Below, in pieces: positions 8,660-16,581 of a stretch of 64,000 nt of DNA. A model generated the notes under the pieces. The model ran no database searches. It saw nothing but the letters and a program-made list of their open reading frames with translations, and had not been told where the DNA came from. The position numbers and the translations under genes were made by a program. The stretch comes from Deltaproteobacteria bacterium UBA1386 (GTDB taxonomy: Bacteria > Desulfobacterota > Syntrophorhabdia > Syntrophorhabdales > Syntrophorhabdaceae). The DNA is taken from assembly GCA_002305765.1 (NCBI GenBank), contig DBQU01000076.1, positions 89,482 to 153,481 of the forward strand. The letters run 5' to 3'. Numbering within the stretch: the stretch's first letter is position 1; each line of letters opens with the position of its first letter.

Positions 8660-8665
8660 TCGTTC

Positions 8666-8696
8666 GGGTTGCGGGTTGCGGGTTGCGGGTTGCGGG
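8666..8696. repeat. One-sided GGGTTGC heptad array
   Basis: Four perfect GGGTTGC units plus GGG begin 7 bp after the preceding stop codon and are followed by AAAAAGACC, the usual inner boundary of the inverted elements. No matching right arm was found before 8926. The remaining 8697-8925 holds no gene or other structure I can support. Confidence 0.85.
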
Positions 8697-8925
8697 AAAA
8701 AGACCTGGAGAACAGGTCGAACGTCAACACACGCTTCGGATTGGAAATAATGAAGACACACAAGCGTTTTTGTTCCGGAGGGTTCGAGGCGACAGGGATC
8801 GTTTCGGGAATTTTTCTGTTTACTCTTCGGCTCATTTATATTATGTATGTGTAGGGCTTGGGCTGGTGTGTCAATAGGGGTTGTATCTGCCTTCGGGCAT
8901 ATTGATATCACACAGGGGGTTCACT

Positions 8926-9819
8926 ATGGGTAAGCTCAGCTCAACGCTCGCACTCGCAGCAATCATCGTTTCTCTCGTGTTTCCTCTCTTCGTTTCCTCC
9001 CAATCAACGGATGTTTTGTACCCCGAAACGAAACAGGTCATCACCATCGTTAACGAAGCTTCACAGGAGATCGCGCAGAAGGGAGAGGCGGCCTTTGTGG
9101 AGTTTCGGAAGAAAGGAAGCAGGTGGCTCCATGACGATACTTACGTGTTCGTCATAGACAGGGAGGGAAAGGTGATCCTCAACCCCACCCGTCCCGAGTT
9201 GGAAGGCAAGAACCAGCTCAACCTCAGGGACGCCGTGGGAAAGCCTTTCATCAAGTGGTTCATCAAGGAGGTGACGGACTACCCGGGAAAAGCGCAGGGA
9301 TGGTCCCACTACGTCTGGTTCAAGCCGGGCCAGGAGATCCCCTCGTGGAAGACGTCCTTCGTCAGGTACGTCAAGGCGCCGTCGGGGAAAGGATATATCG
9401 TCGGCAGCGGTTTGTATGAAATGAGACCCGAAAGGGCCTTCGTCGTCGATATCGTCGACGAGGCGGCCTACATCGTCGGCAAGGAAGGGCGCCGGGCATT
9501 CCCCGCGCTGCGCGACAAAACAGGAGAGTTCAACTATCTCACCACATATGTCTTCGTCATCGATGCAAATGGCGTCGACCTCGTCAACCCCGCTTTCCCG
9601 CAGCATGAAGGCAGGAATGTCCTCGCCCTGAAGGACAGCAAAGGAAAGTTCTTCATCAGGGACATGATCGCCATGCTCGCGAACAAGGACAGCGGCTGGA
9701 TCACCTATTCGTGGCCAAAACCGAGGACCACAAAACCGTCCGACAAGGAAACCTACGTGAAGAAGGTCAGAAGCGGCAATGACGTCTTCTACGTGGGGTC
9801 GGGCATCTATCTCGAGTAA
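8926..9819 (+). CDS. Periplasmic protein with two tandem Cache (sCache-like) domains
   Basis: The 297-aa protein starts with an uncleaved or cleavable signal helix (residues 6-25) followed by two repeated units. Each has a YVFVIDREGKVILNP- or YVFVIDANGVDLVNP-type strand pair, a GKN/GRN turn, a W(S/T)HY or WITYSW motif and an ending YIVGSGLYE or FYVGSGIYLE. These are typical of Cache ligand-binding domains that sense small carboxylates or amino acids. No kinase, HAMP or methyl-accepting region follows, so it is a free-standing binding protein. It lies just upstream of a microprotein and a solute symporter, which suggests a role in uptake or sensing of the same ligand. Confidence 0.75.
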   Translation: MGKLSSTLALAAIIVSLVFPLFVSSQSTDVLYPETKQVITIVNEASQEIAQKGEAAFVEFRKKGSRWLHDDTYVFVIDREGKVILNPTRPELEGKNQLNLRDAVGKPFIKWFIKEVTDYPGKAQGWSHYVWFKPGQEIPSWKTSFVRYVKAPSGKGYIVGSGLYEMRPERAFVVDIVDEAAYIVGKEGRRAFPALRDKTGEFNYLTTYVFVIDANGVDLVNPAFPQHEGRNVLALKDSKGKFFIRDMIAMLANKDSGWITYSWPKPRTTKPSDKETYVKKVRSGNDVFYVGSGIYLE

Positions 9820-10015
9820 AAGACTTCGATCATCCTGAAAGCAGGCAAGGGCTTCCTCCGCGGGACGTGCCTCACGGTGCCGGATCCGGTACGTTGACGA
9901 GAGCGAAGGACCGCCGGAAGAACGGGATGACCGGCATTGTTCGTCAGGCTTTACGCGCAACGGGTCTGTACCCTTGGCAGCGGGACAAAACACAAAAGAA
10001 AAAGGGGGTAGCACA

Positions 10016-10135
10016 ATGAATCCAGTTCAACCTGATCCTATGTTTCCCTGGTACATCTGGTGGTTGATGATCATCGGACTCTTTCTCATGACCTTCATCG
10101 GCACGTGGATAGTCACAAGGAGGTGGGACGAATGA
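10016..10135 (+). CDS. Single-TM microprotein, symporter small accessory protein-like
   Basis: The 39-aa frame encodes a short N-terminus, one hydrophobic helix (about residues 10-33) rich in Trp, and a positively charged end TRRWDE. A strong ribosome-binding site (AAAGGGGG) precedes it. Its stop overlaps the start of the sodium/solute symporter (ATGA), so the two are translationally coupled. Short one-helix proteins encoded just before SSS-family symporters are known as small accessory subunits, and this fits that pattern by position, size and topology. Confidence 0.75.
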   Translation: MNPVQPDPMFPWYIWWLMIIGLFLMTFIGTWIVTRRWDE

Positions 10136-11685
10136 ACTCACAATTCCTGCCCATTCCCGAGATAACGACCACGATGGCGGTAACGTCGTCCATCGGCATC
10201 GCGGTCCTTCTCGGCATCTCCATCCTTCTCGGCCTCCTCGGGAAAAAACAGTGGAAGTCCTTCGATGAGTACCTCGTCGGCAAACGGGACATGGGTCCCG
10301 TGGTCACCGGCTGCGCGCTTTCAGCGTCATATCTCTCCGGCTGGGCCTTCTGCGGCAGCACGGGAATCGTCTATTCCGTCGGTTTCTCCGGTATGTGGTT
10401 TGCCGGCATGTGGAGCCTCATCGGGGTAATCCCCTGCCTCTGGCTAGCCTCCGCGAAGACGCGGGAGTTCGCCGTGAAGCTAGGCGCGGCGACGGTGCCG
10501 GAACTCATGGGGCGCCGCTATGAGTCCAAGGCCCTGCAAACGGTGGTCAGCATCAGCATGCTCTTCTTCCTTTTCATCTATTCCGTCGGACAGCTCAAGG
10601 CCGCGGGCGGCGTCTGGTACGCCGTGACCGGCTTTCCCCCTGCCCTGTGCCTCTTCCTCGGCGTTTTCATAGCCTGGATCTACATGGTGCTCGGCGGGTA
10701 CGTCGGCACGAACTGGTCGATGGCCTTTCAGGGAGGTTTCCTCGGTATAACAGGGGCGCTGGTGGGCATAATCGCGCTCGTGAAATCGGGAGGCTTCGCG
10801 CGCATATCGACGGAGATCCTGGCGCAGGACCCAAGGCTTCTGCTTCTTGTACGGCCCGACCTTCCCTCAACGGGACCAACGGAGTTCTTTTCAAGCTGGG
10901 TTGGGCTTCTTTCCATCCCCCTAATTTTCTTCACGATGGCGATCGGCTTTCCGCATAATCTGGGAAGGTTCCTGGGGATGAAAAAAATGAGCAAGAAGGA
11001 GTTCTGGGTCCTCGTCCTTATCGTCTGGGCCATAACAGGCATACCTGTCATGCTTGCCGCGTCGACGAACGGCCTCATCACGAGGATGCTCTTCGGGCCC
11101 GAGCTTTTCAAGATAGAGCCCTGGAAGGCCGACCTTGCGGCCCCCCTCCTCACCTACGCCGTAGGCGGCATCCCTCTCCAGACGCTCTACGTCATGGGCC
11201 TTTTCGCCGCGACCCTCTCGACCCTCGCCGGCATGGTCATGATCATGAGCGCCAACGTGACGCGGGACATCATCACCCTCTGGCGGCCTAAGGTCAAGGA
11301 CAAGACCCTCATAAGGCTGTCCTACTTCCTCATCGCCCTCTTTCTCTTTCTGCCCTTTTACTGGACCTGGAAGAGACCTCCCGAGCTCCTTTCGGTCTTC
11401 ATGGGTCTCGCTGCCATGGGCCTCGGCGCCATCTTCTTCTTCGTGACCGCCATGTCCTACTATTGGAAGGGGGCATCCAAAGCGGGTGCAATGGCGACCG
11501 TGATCTACGGGACCCTCGCCAGCCTCGTGGGCGGCTATCTTGTCTTCCAGAAGAAGGTGCTCGGCATGGGCACCATGGAATGGATACTCCTGATAGGATG
11601 CTTCATCCTCTACGTCGGAGTCAGCCTTGTAACGAAGAAGCCTTCAAAGGAATTGCTGGACCAGTTGTTCACAAAAAAGGGATAA
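10132..11685 (+). CDS. Sodium/solute symporter (SSS family)
   Basis: The 517-aa protein has about 13 predicted helices and the SSS features FDEYLVGKRDMG after TM1, SASYLSGWAFCG in TM2, and a central LGGYVGTNWSMAFQG segment like the family's GGxxAVxWTDxxQ signature. Members take up acetate, proline, pantothenate or similar solutes with sodium. The start at 10132 was chosen because it overlaps the microprotein stop; a longer upstream frame has no support. The Cache protein, microprotein and symporter form one transcription unit ending in a strong terminator. The substrate cannot be named, but a small organic acid is plausible for a syntrophic lifestyle. Confidence 0.87.
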   Translation: MNSQFLPIPEITTTMAVTSSIGIAVLLGISILLGLLGKKQWKSFDEYLVGKRDMGPVVTGCALSASYLSGWAFCGSTGIVYSVGFSGMWFAGMWSLIGVIPCLWLASAKTREFAVKLGAATVPELMGRRYESKALQTVVSISMLFFLFIYSVGQLKAAGGVWYAVTGFPPALCLFLGVFIAWIYMVLGGYVGTNWSMAFQGGFLGITGALVGIIALVKSGGFARISTEILAQDPRLLLLVRPDLPSTGPTEFFSSWVGLLSIPLIFFTMAIGFPHNLGRFLGMKKMSKKEFWVLVLIVWAITGIPVMLAASTNGLITRMLFGPELFKIEPWKADLAAPLLTYAVGGIPLQTLYVMGLFAATLSTLAGMVMIMSANVTRDIITLWRPKVKDKTLIRLSYFLIALFLFLPFYWTWKRPPELLSVFMGLAAMGLGAIFFFVTAMSYYWKGASKAGAMATVIYGTLASLVGGYLVFQKKVLGMGTMEWILLIGCFILYVGVSLVTKKPSKELLDQLFTKKG

Positions 11686-11700
11686 CCGGGAAGCAAGCAA

Positions 11701-11730
11701 GAGAGGCCGGAGGAAACCCTCCGGCCTCTC
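11701..11730 (+). terminator. Strong hairpin terminator after symporter operon
   Basis: GAGAGGCCGGAGG (11701-11713) pairs perfectly with CCTCCGGCCTCTC (11718-11730) around AAAC. The T-run after it is short (TGGTT), so termination may be partial. Confidence 0.7.
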
Positions 11731-11744
11731 TGGTTATCAGCTCA

Positions 11745-11780
11745 TCGCCCTATCACCTATGACCCATCACCCATGACCCG
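11745..11780. repeat. One-sided CCCATSA heptad array
   Basis: Tandem CCTATCA/CCTATGA/CCCATCA/CCCATGA units fill the gap between the convergent symporter and MetE-like genes. The same unit family flanks the element at 29.2-29.4 kb. Confidence 0.6.
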
Positions 11781-11786
11781 CCTCTT

Positions 11787-12776
11787 TTACTCCCCGTACG
11801 CGATCTGCCTCAGCAGCTCCATGGCCCGGCGGGCCTCTTCCTCGGTGAGGCTTCCGAGGCCGCAGCTGGTGGTGAAGAGGATGCTGTCCATGTCGGGGGC
11901 GGTGACGGACGCGATCTTTTCCACGAAGGACGCGGCACGGTCCCGCACCGTGTCGGGCGTCTCCTGCATGACCTCCGGCGACGAAGGGACGACACCCGGC
12001 GCGATCCAGCCTCCCCTGTCGAGAAACTCCTTGAGGTCCTCGTTAAAGTAGAAGACCGTATCAAGGTAGGAGAAGGCGTCATAGTTCACGATGTCGATGT
12101 CCGACTGGAAAGGGACGGACCAGTCCGTGTTGCCGCACACGTGAATGCCGCGGCGGGCGGGCAGGTCTTCGACGACCTCGTTCAGGGAGGCTATGACCTC
12201 CTCCCGGGGAATGGATATGTAGGCGGACCCGAAGGAGACCATGTACGGTTCGTCAAAGAAGATGATGATATCCACGCCGGGGTATGCCGACTGGATGGTC
12301 TTTATCATCCACTTCGCCTTCATGTGGAGGGCCTTCTTGATGATGTCGTAGAACGCGAAATTGTAGATGACCGGCTTGTCGTTCTCATCCTTGAGGCCAA
12401 GGCCCATGCTGAACGGTCCCGTCACCTGGCACTTGATGAACTGAAGGCCGTCCTCTATCTCGCGAAGCCTCTCGAGAAAGCGGTGGAAACCGGGTGCGTA
12501 TCTTTCCGATATGGCGAAGGCCCCGACGTTGTCGTTCGCAACGTTCTCGTAGAATTCCTCGATCCCGTCGGTCCCCTCGGTGTTCATGAAGATGGTGTTC
12601 TTCTCTTCGTCGCTTACGATGCAGGGCACACCCTCCAGGAAGGTGGTGTACATGTTCTCCAGCAGGGAACGCTTCGGCAGTTGCGGCCAGAAGGGTATCC
12701 CCTTGCAGGTGGAAAAAATGAGATCGATCGTTTCATCGACACTCGTAAAAGGAAAACTGCCGATACCGGTTATCAT
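11787..12776 (-). CDS. Core MetE-like cobalamin-independent methionine synthase family protein
   Basis: The 329-aa protein matches the C-terminal catalytic barrel of MetE only; the 350-aa N-terminal half of classical MetE is absent. Likely zinc ligands are in GIHVCGNTDWS (His-x-Cys), a Glu in SSPEVMQET, and the Cys of TTSCGLGSL. Core-MetE proteins transfer a methyl group to homocysteine from a non-folate donor, often a corrinoid protein, though some relatives are other methyltransferases. The start at 12776 has GAGGAG 8 bp upstream. It is divergent from a nucleoside transporter. A homocysteine-forming pair (UPF0280 and NIL-ferredoxin) is in the same window, which supports a role in methionine synthesis. 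Confidence 0.72.
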   Translation of the reverse strand: MITGIGSFPFTSVDETIDLIFSTCKGIPFWPQLPKRSLLENMYTTFLEGVPCIVSDEEKNTIFMNTEGTDGIEEFYENVANDNVGAFAISERYAPGFHRFLERLREIEDGLQFIKCQVTGPFSMGLGLKDENDKPVIYNFAFYDIIKKALHMKAKWMIKTIQSAYPGVDIIIFFDEPYMVSFGSAYISIPREEVIASLNEVVEDLPARRGIHVCGNTDWSVPFQSDIDIVNYDAFSYLDTVFYFNEDLKEFLDRGGWIAPGVVPSSPEVMQETPDTVRDRAASFVEKIASVTAPDMDSILFTTSCGLGSLTEEEARRAMELLRQIAYGE

Positions 12777-12847
12777 TATCTCCTCGTAAGTGGACTTTGC
12801 ACTGCTATCTGGGGAAATTTCTATCACACGTGGCGGGATGAAGTAAA

Positions 12848-12960
12848 GAGAAGAGGGGGAAAGGAGAGGGAAGAAGCAGATAGGACCTATAGGAATCAAT
12901 AAGACCTATAGGTCCTATCAAAACCCCTCCCCTGCCGCCTCATCCCCTCACCTCTCTTCT
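12848..12960. repeat. Short inverted element with ATAGGACCTATAG arms
   Basis: Perfect 13-bp arms ATAGGACCTATAG (12880-12892) and CTATAGGTCCTAT (12906-12918) are flanked by a purine-rich left side (12848-12870) and its imperfect pyrimidine-rich complement on the right (about 12920-12960). It looks like the central part of the composite element found at 14.3 and 27.3 kb. It lies between the divergent MetE-like and nucleoside transporter genes. Confidence 0.8.
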
Positions 12961-13022
12961 TGTCAATCCCCGCCATACCTGTTATCTTATCCGCACAATA
13001 TCACAATACAGGGGATGATCGG

Positions 13023-14321
13023 GTGACGATATACAATGGGGTTTCCGCGGCGGGTGTGCTCTGTTTTCTCGGGTTCCTGTGGCTTCTCTCGCGGCACAGG
13101 CGAAAGGTGAGCCTCCGGGTGGTCGTCTGGGGGGTGGCGCTCCAGATCGTCTTCGCTCTTTTCGTCTTTCTCGTCCCTTTCGGTTCGAGGCTCTTTCTCA
13201 TCCTCAACGACATAACCATGGAGGTCATAGAGAGCGCCTTCGAGGGGATCAGGTTCCTCTTCGGCCCCCTGGCGCTGTCTCCGGGCAAGGCCGGCTCGCC
13301 GGGGTTCATCCTCGCCTTCCAGGCGCTGCCTTCCGTCATATTTTTTGCCGCCCTCATGGAGCTCCTGTACTACATGGGGATCATGGAACGTCTCATCAGG
13401 CTTTTCGCGAAGGTCTTCGTCAAGGTCATGGGCATCAGCGGCGCTGAGTCGCTCTGTGCCTCGGCCCAGATATTCCTCGGCATCGAATCGAACCTGACGA
13501 TCCGGCCCTACCTCAAGGAGATGACCCCGTCGGAGCTCATGGTTGTCCTTACGACGGGCATGGCCACCATCGCGTCGAGCGTTCTCGGCTTCTATGTCAT
13601 CATCCTTTCCGGCGCCCTGCCCAAGGTGGCGGGCCACCTCATCTCCGCCTCGATCCTGCTCGCTCCCGCCGCCATACTCGCGTCGAAGGTCCTCTTTCCC
13701 GAAACGGGCTCCCCCAGAACACTCGGAAAGGTCGTCGCCGTCGATTACCAGAAGGCCGCTAACCCAATAGAGGCGGTCATCAACGGCGCCATGACCGGCG
13801 TAAAGATGCTCGTCGGCATCGGAGCGCTCCTTATCGCCTTCATCGGCATCGTCGCCCTCTTCGACAGCGGCCTCCACTACCTCGGCAAACTCATCGGTTC
13901 CGCTGCCGGCACCACCGTCGACCTGTCCCTCAACCACCTCCTCGGCTACATCTTCTATCCCTTCACCGTGGCAATGGGCGTCCCTCTCGACGACGCCCCG
14001 CAGATAGCCCGCATCATCGGTGAGCGCATCATCATGACGGAGGTGAAATCCTATCAGGACCTCAGCACCCTCGTGCAGGCGGGAAAGATAGTCCACGAAA
14101 GAAGCGTCTTCATCGCCACCTACGCCCTCTGCGGATTCGCCCACATCCCGTCACTCGCCATCTTCGTCGGCGGAACGTCGAGCCTCGTGCCCGAACGCAC
14201 GAAGGACATAGCCGTCCTCGGCCTCTGGGCCCTCCTCGCGGCCAACGTGGCCTGCTTCATAACGGGCGCCGTGGCGGGCATCTTCTACACCGGAACCGGC
14301 GGGATATTGTTCAGACCCTAA
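13023..14321 (+). CDS. NupC-type concentrative nucleoside transporter (CNT family)
   Basis: The 432-aa membrane protein has the three-part CNT layout: an N-terminal pair of helices, a central gate region (ESLCASAQIFLGIESNLTIRPYL, with the family's EAPLLI-like position) and a C-terminal core ending GFAHIPSLAIFVGG. CNT carriers import nucleosides with sodium or protons. A GTG start at 13023 was preferred because AGGGG lies about 9 bp upstream; an upstream frame opening at 12960 begins in repeat DNA. It is convergent with an MFS gene across a 410-bp composite repeat. The key Asn and Glu of the family are visible as IESN. Confidence 0.83.
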   Translation: MTIYNGVSAAGVLCFLGFLWLLSRHRRKVSLRVVVWGVALQIVFALFVFLVPFGSRLFLILNDITMEVIESAFEGIRFLFGPLALSPGKAGSPGFILAFQALPSVIFFAALMELLYYMGIMERLIRLFAKVFVKVMGISGAESLCASAQIFLGIESNLTIRPYLKEMTPSELMVVLTTGMATIASSVLGFYVIILSGALPKVAGHLISASILLAPAAILASKVLFPETGSPRTLGKVVAVDYQKAANPIEAVINGAMTGVKMLVGIGALLIAFIGIVALFDSGLHYLGKLIGSAAGTTVDLSLNHLLGYIFYPFTVAMGVPLDDAPQIARIIGERIIMTEVKSYQDLSTLVQAGKIVHERSVFIATYALCGFAHIPSLAIFVGGTSSLVPERTKDIAVLGLWALLAANVACFITGAVAGIFYTGTGGILFRP

Positions 14322-14325
14322 AAGA

Positions 14326-14735
14326 TCAAAGACATTATCTCTCGCCCGCTTCGCTCGAGTTCGCAGAGGACGCGGAGAGAGACTGAAAAGAGAGAAAAGA
14401 TTGCCGCCGGATCTCGGAGCCTCCCAAAATCCGGCGGCCTTCTCGTCCCGCCGTCCCGGCGGGAGAGAAAGAAATAGTCTATTTTATCCTCAAGAAGTTA
14501 TTCCCCCTGTCGTCATAGGTCCTATATGTCCGATAGGTCCTATGACCATCCTCCAACCCCCCAGACTTCCATCCCTCCCCCACAACTCCCACCTGAAACC
14601 AAACCTCTTCTTTCCCTCCCGTCGGAGACGGGATGCAAAGCCGGCCGGATTTTGGAAGGCTTCGAAATCCGGCCGAATCTTTTCTCTGCGTCCTCTGCGA
14701 ACTTGATCGAAGCGGGCGAGAGGCAAGGCCTTTAC
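14326..14735. repeat. Composite palindromic element, copy 1
   Basis: This fills the gap between the convergent NupC and MFS genes. Outer arms of about 35 bp reading TCTCGCCCGCTTCG...GCAGAGGACGC (14340-14374 and inverted at about 14685-14718) differ at a few bases only. Inside are mirrored hairpins GCCGCCGGAT/ATCCGGCGGC (14403-14443) and GGCCGGATTT/AAATCCGGCC, plus two short GC-rich hairpins. At the dyad centre lies a 9-bp-period CATAGGTCC array (14514-14546). Copy 2 at 27.3 kb is related in reverse orientation. No gene is seen inside. Confidence 0.88.
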
Positions 14736-15982
14736 CCTTCCTTCTTCACGAACCCCATCAGCACCGCCGATGTTGCCGCGAGGCCTATGGCGACCATGAA
14801 GGGGATGGAGAAGGAGCCCGTCACGTCGCGCACGTAGCCGCCGAACCAGTGGGCGCCGATCGCGCCGAAGGCGTAGAAGGGTGTGAAGGCTCCGATCACC
14901 GTGCCGATGATCTCTTTCCTGAAATAGTCGCCGCCGCAGGCGCCGTACAGGGGAAAGGTGGCGCCATAGAATATGCCGAAGATGAATATGCTCGTGTAAA
15001 GCATCGTCGCGTTGGAACCGGAAAGGATTATCCAGATGATGATCAGCGCGATGAGAAGGTTCGACGTGAGTATCGTCCCCTTTCGGCCAAAACGATCGGA
15101 GATCGCCGGTATGGTGAGGACCCCCACCACCTGGCCGAACCCGTGCATCGTCGCAAGAAGAGATGCCCGGTCGTAGGCAAAGCCCAGTTGGTACCGCGCA
15201 TAGTCGACCATGAAAGTGGTTATCATGTAGAGTGTCGCGCCTATCGCGAAATAGGAGGCCGCGATCATCCAGAAGCGTTTCGCGGAGAGGATCTCCCCGT
15301 AGCATGAACGCTGTTTGCCGGCGGGTGCCGCCGGCGCGGCCGGCGCGGGTTCTTCAGGCCTCGTCCCCCACGGAGCCAGGCCCCTATCCTCGGGTTTGCT
15401 TCTCAGGAGGATCACGTTGATCACGATCATGATGAGGGCTGCGATACCGAGAATGTACCAGCAATACCTCCAGCTCCAGTGGGCCACTATGACCGGATAC
15501 AGCCGTCCCATGGTAGCGAAACCGAGCCCGAACCCGGCCGACAGTATCCCGAGCGCCATACCCCTTTTGTGGATGGCAAACCATCTCTGCACGAGGGTGA
15601 TGATGGGCGTCCACATGGCCGCCGCCCCGATACCGACAAAGCAGAAGGTGAAAGCCGCCTGCCAGAAACCGTTGGAGAGCCCCATCAGGAATGTTCCCAC
15701 CCCCAGGACCACGCCGAAGACGGGTATCACGACACGGGCACCCAGACGGTCCGTGATATATCCCACGAAGGGCGAAAAACAGATGTAGGCATAGAAGTAG
15801 GCGTTGAAGATCTCCCCACCTTCCTTCCGGGTTATTCCCATGGTCCGTATCATCTCCGGCAGAATGACACCGTACCCGAGGCGAATGCCGTAATTGATGA
15901 AGAGGTTGACGAAGCATACCGCGAGAATGATCCACGCCCAGTGAAGACCCTGCGACTTCGAAGCTCCGGCTCCATTCATCAT
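14732..15982 (-). CDS. MFS transporter, OFA/monocarboxylate porter-like
   Basis: The 416-aa protein has 12 predicted helices with the MFS motif GYITDRLGARVV after TM2 and SDRFGRKGTIL in the second half, separated by a charged, Ala/Pro-rich loop (near residue 215). The pattern, with ILPEMIRTMGITRKEGGEIF near the N-terminus, is that of the oxalate/formate antiporter and monocarboxylate porter group, so a small organic acid is the likely substrate. Two ATG codons are adjacent at the start, with GGGGGAG upstream. It is monocistronic, convergent with nupC and divergent from a PC4-like gene. Confidence 0.82.
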   Translation of the reverse strand: MMNGAGASKSQGLHWAWIILAVCFVNLFINYGIRLGYGVILPEMIRTMGITRKEGGEIFNAYFYAYICFSPFVGYITDRLGARVVIPVFGVVLGVGTFLMGLSNGFWQAAFTFCFVGIGAAAMWTPIITLVQRWFAIHKRGMALGILSAGFGLGFATMGRLYPVIVAHWSWRYCWYILGIAALIMIVINVILLRSKPEDRGLAPWGTRPEEPAPAAPAAPAGKQRSCYGEILSAKRFWMIAASYFAIGATLYMITTFMVDYARYQLGFAYDRASLLATMHGFGQVVGVLTIPAISDRFGRKGTILTSNLLIALIIIWIILSGSNATMLYTSIFIFGIFYGATFPLYGACGGDYFRKEIIGTVIGAFTPFYAFGAIGAHWFGGYVRDVTGSFSIPFMVAIGLAATSAVLMGFVKKEG

Positions 15983-16064
15983 AACTCCCCCTGCGTGTTT
16001 TTCTGGTGTAGAGACATTCTAGGACAAGGAAGGATGGAATGCAAGGAGAGAAAAGACGGTCATA

Positions 16065-16235
16065 AAAGACCGCTTGAGCCTCTCGAGCCGCTTGAACGTT
16101 GAGAAACGAAGAAAGGACATGAGAGTACGGCCCGACTCCCGGTTATCACCCGGGCTCCGGGCCGAGCTGTTGTCTCTGTTGTCTTTTGCCTTTCCCGCTC
16201 AAGCTGTTCGAGCGGCTCAAGCGGTTCAAGCCTTC
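16065..16235. repeat. Inverted 9-bp-period CTTGAGCCG arrays
   Basis: The left array (16070-16105) with GCTTGAGCC/TCTCGAGCC/GCTTGAACG units is matched by an inverted right array (16198-16232). The space between holds a short inverted ACCCGGGCTCCGGGC-type segment. It lies between divergent genes. Confidence 0.8.
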
Positions 16236-16255
16236 TTCCCTCCAGTGTCCGAACG

Positions 16256-16264
16256 TGCTATAGT
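16256..16264 (+). promoter_or_regulatory. Extended -10 promoter element for the PC4-like gene
   Basis: TGCTATAGT is an extended -10 hexamer. The predicted start of transcription would be near 16271, so the ATG at 16278 would leave almost no leader, whereas the ATG at 16290 would keep its GGAGG site. The -35 is weak. Confidence 0.4.
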
Positions 16265-16289
16265 GAATAAAAGCTGAATGGAGGGCGCC

Positions 16290-16508
16290 ATGATAATCGG
16301 CGAGATACAAAAGATGGGTACGGACAGGATCATCGTGACGGTGAAGGAGTTCAAGGGAAAGACCTACATCGACGTTAGGAACTTCTTCGAGAACGACGAG
16401 GGGGAGATGGTGCCCACGAAGAAGGGGGTGTCGCTGACGCCGGAGAACCTCGACGAGCTTATACGGCTCCTGGGTGAAGCGAAGAAACAACTTCCGACAG
16501 AGAAGTGA
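16290..16508 (+). CDS. PC4/YdbC-like single-stranded nucleic-acid-binding protein
   Basis: The 72-aa protein matches the transcriptional coactivator PC4 (p15) fold: strands around IIVTVKEFKGKTYIDVRNFF, then DEGEMVPTKKGVSLTPE and a C-terminal helix NLDELIRLLGEAKKQL. Bacterial members are small dimeric proteins that bind single-stranded DNA. The start at 16290 was chosen because GGAGG lies 6 bp upstream; the ATG at 16278 has no such site. It is followed 73 bp later by rarA, a replication-fork ATPase, so a role near ssDNA during replication or repair is a reasonable guess. Confidence 0.85.
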   Translation: MIIGEIQKMGTDRIIVTVKEFKGKTYIDVRNFFENDEGEMVPTKKGVSLTPENLDELIRLLGEAKKQLPTEK

Positions 16509-16581
16509 TCCCCCGGCGGTACATCTCGAACACAACCGAGTCCCGGCCCGTTTCGGGACCCCGGGACAAAAGGACAGGTTA

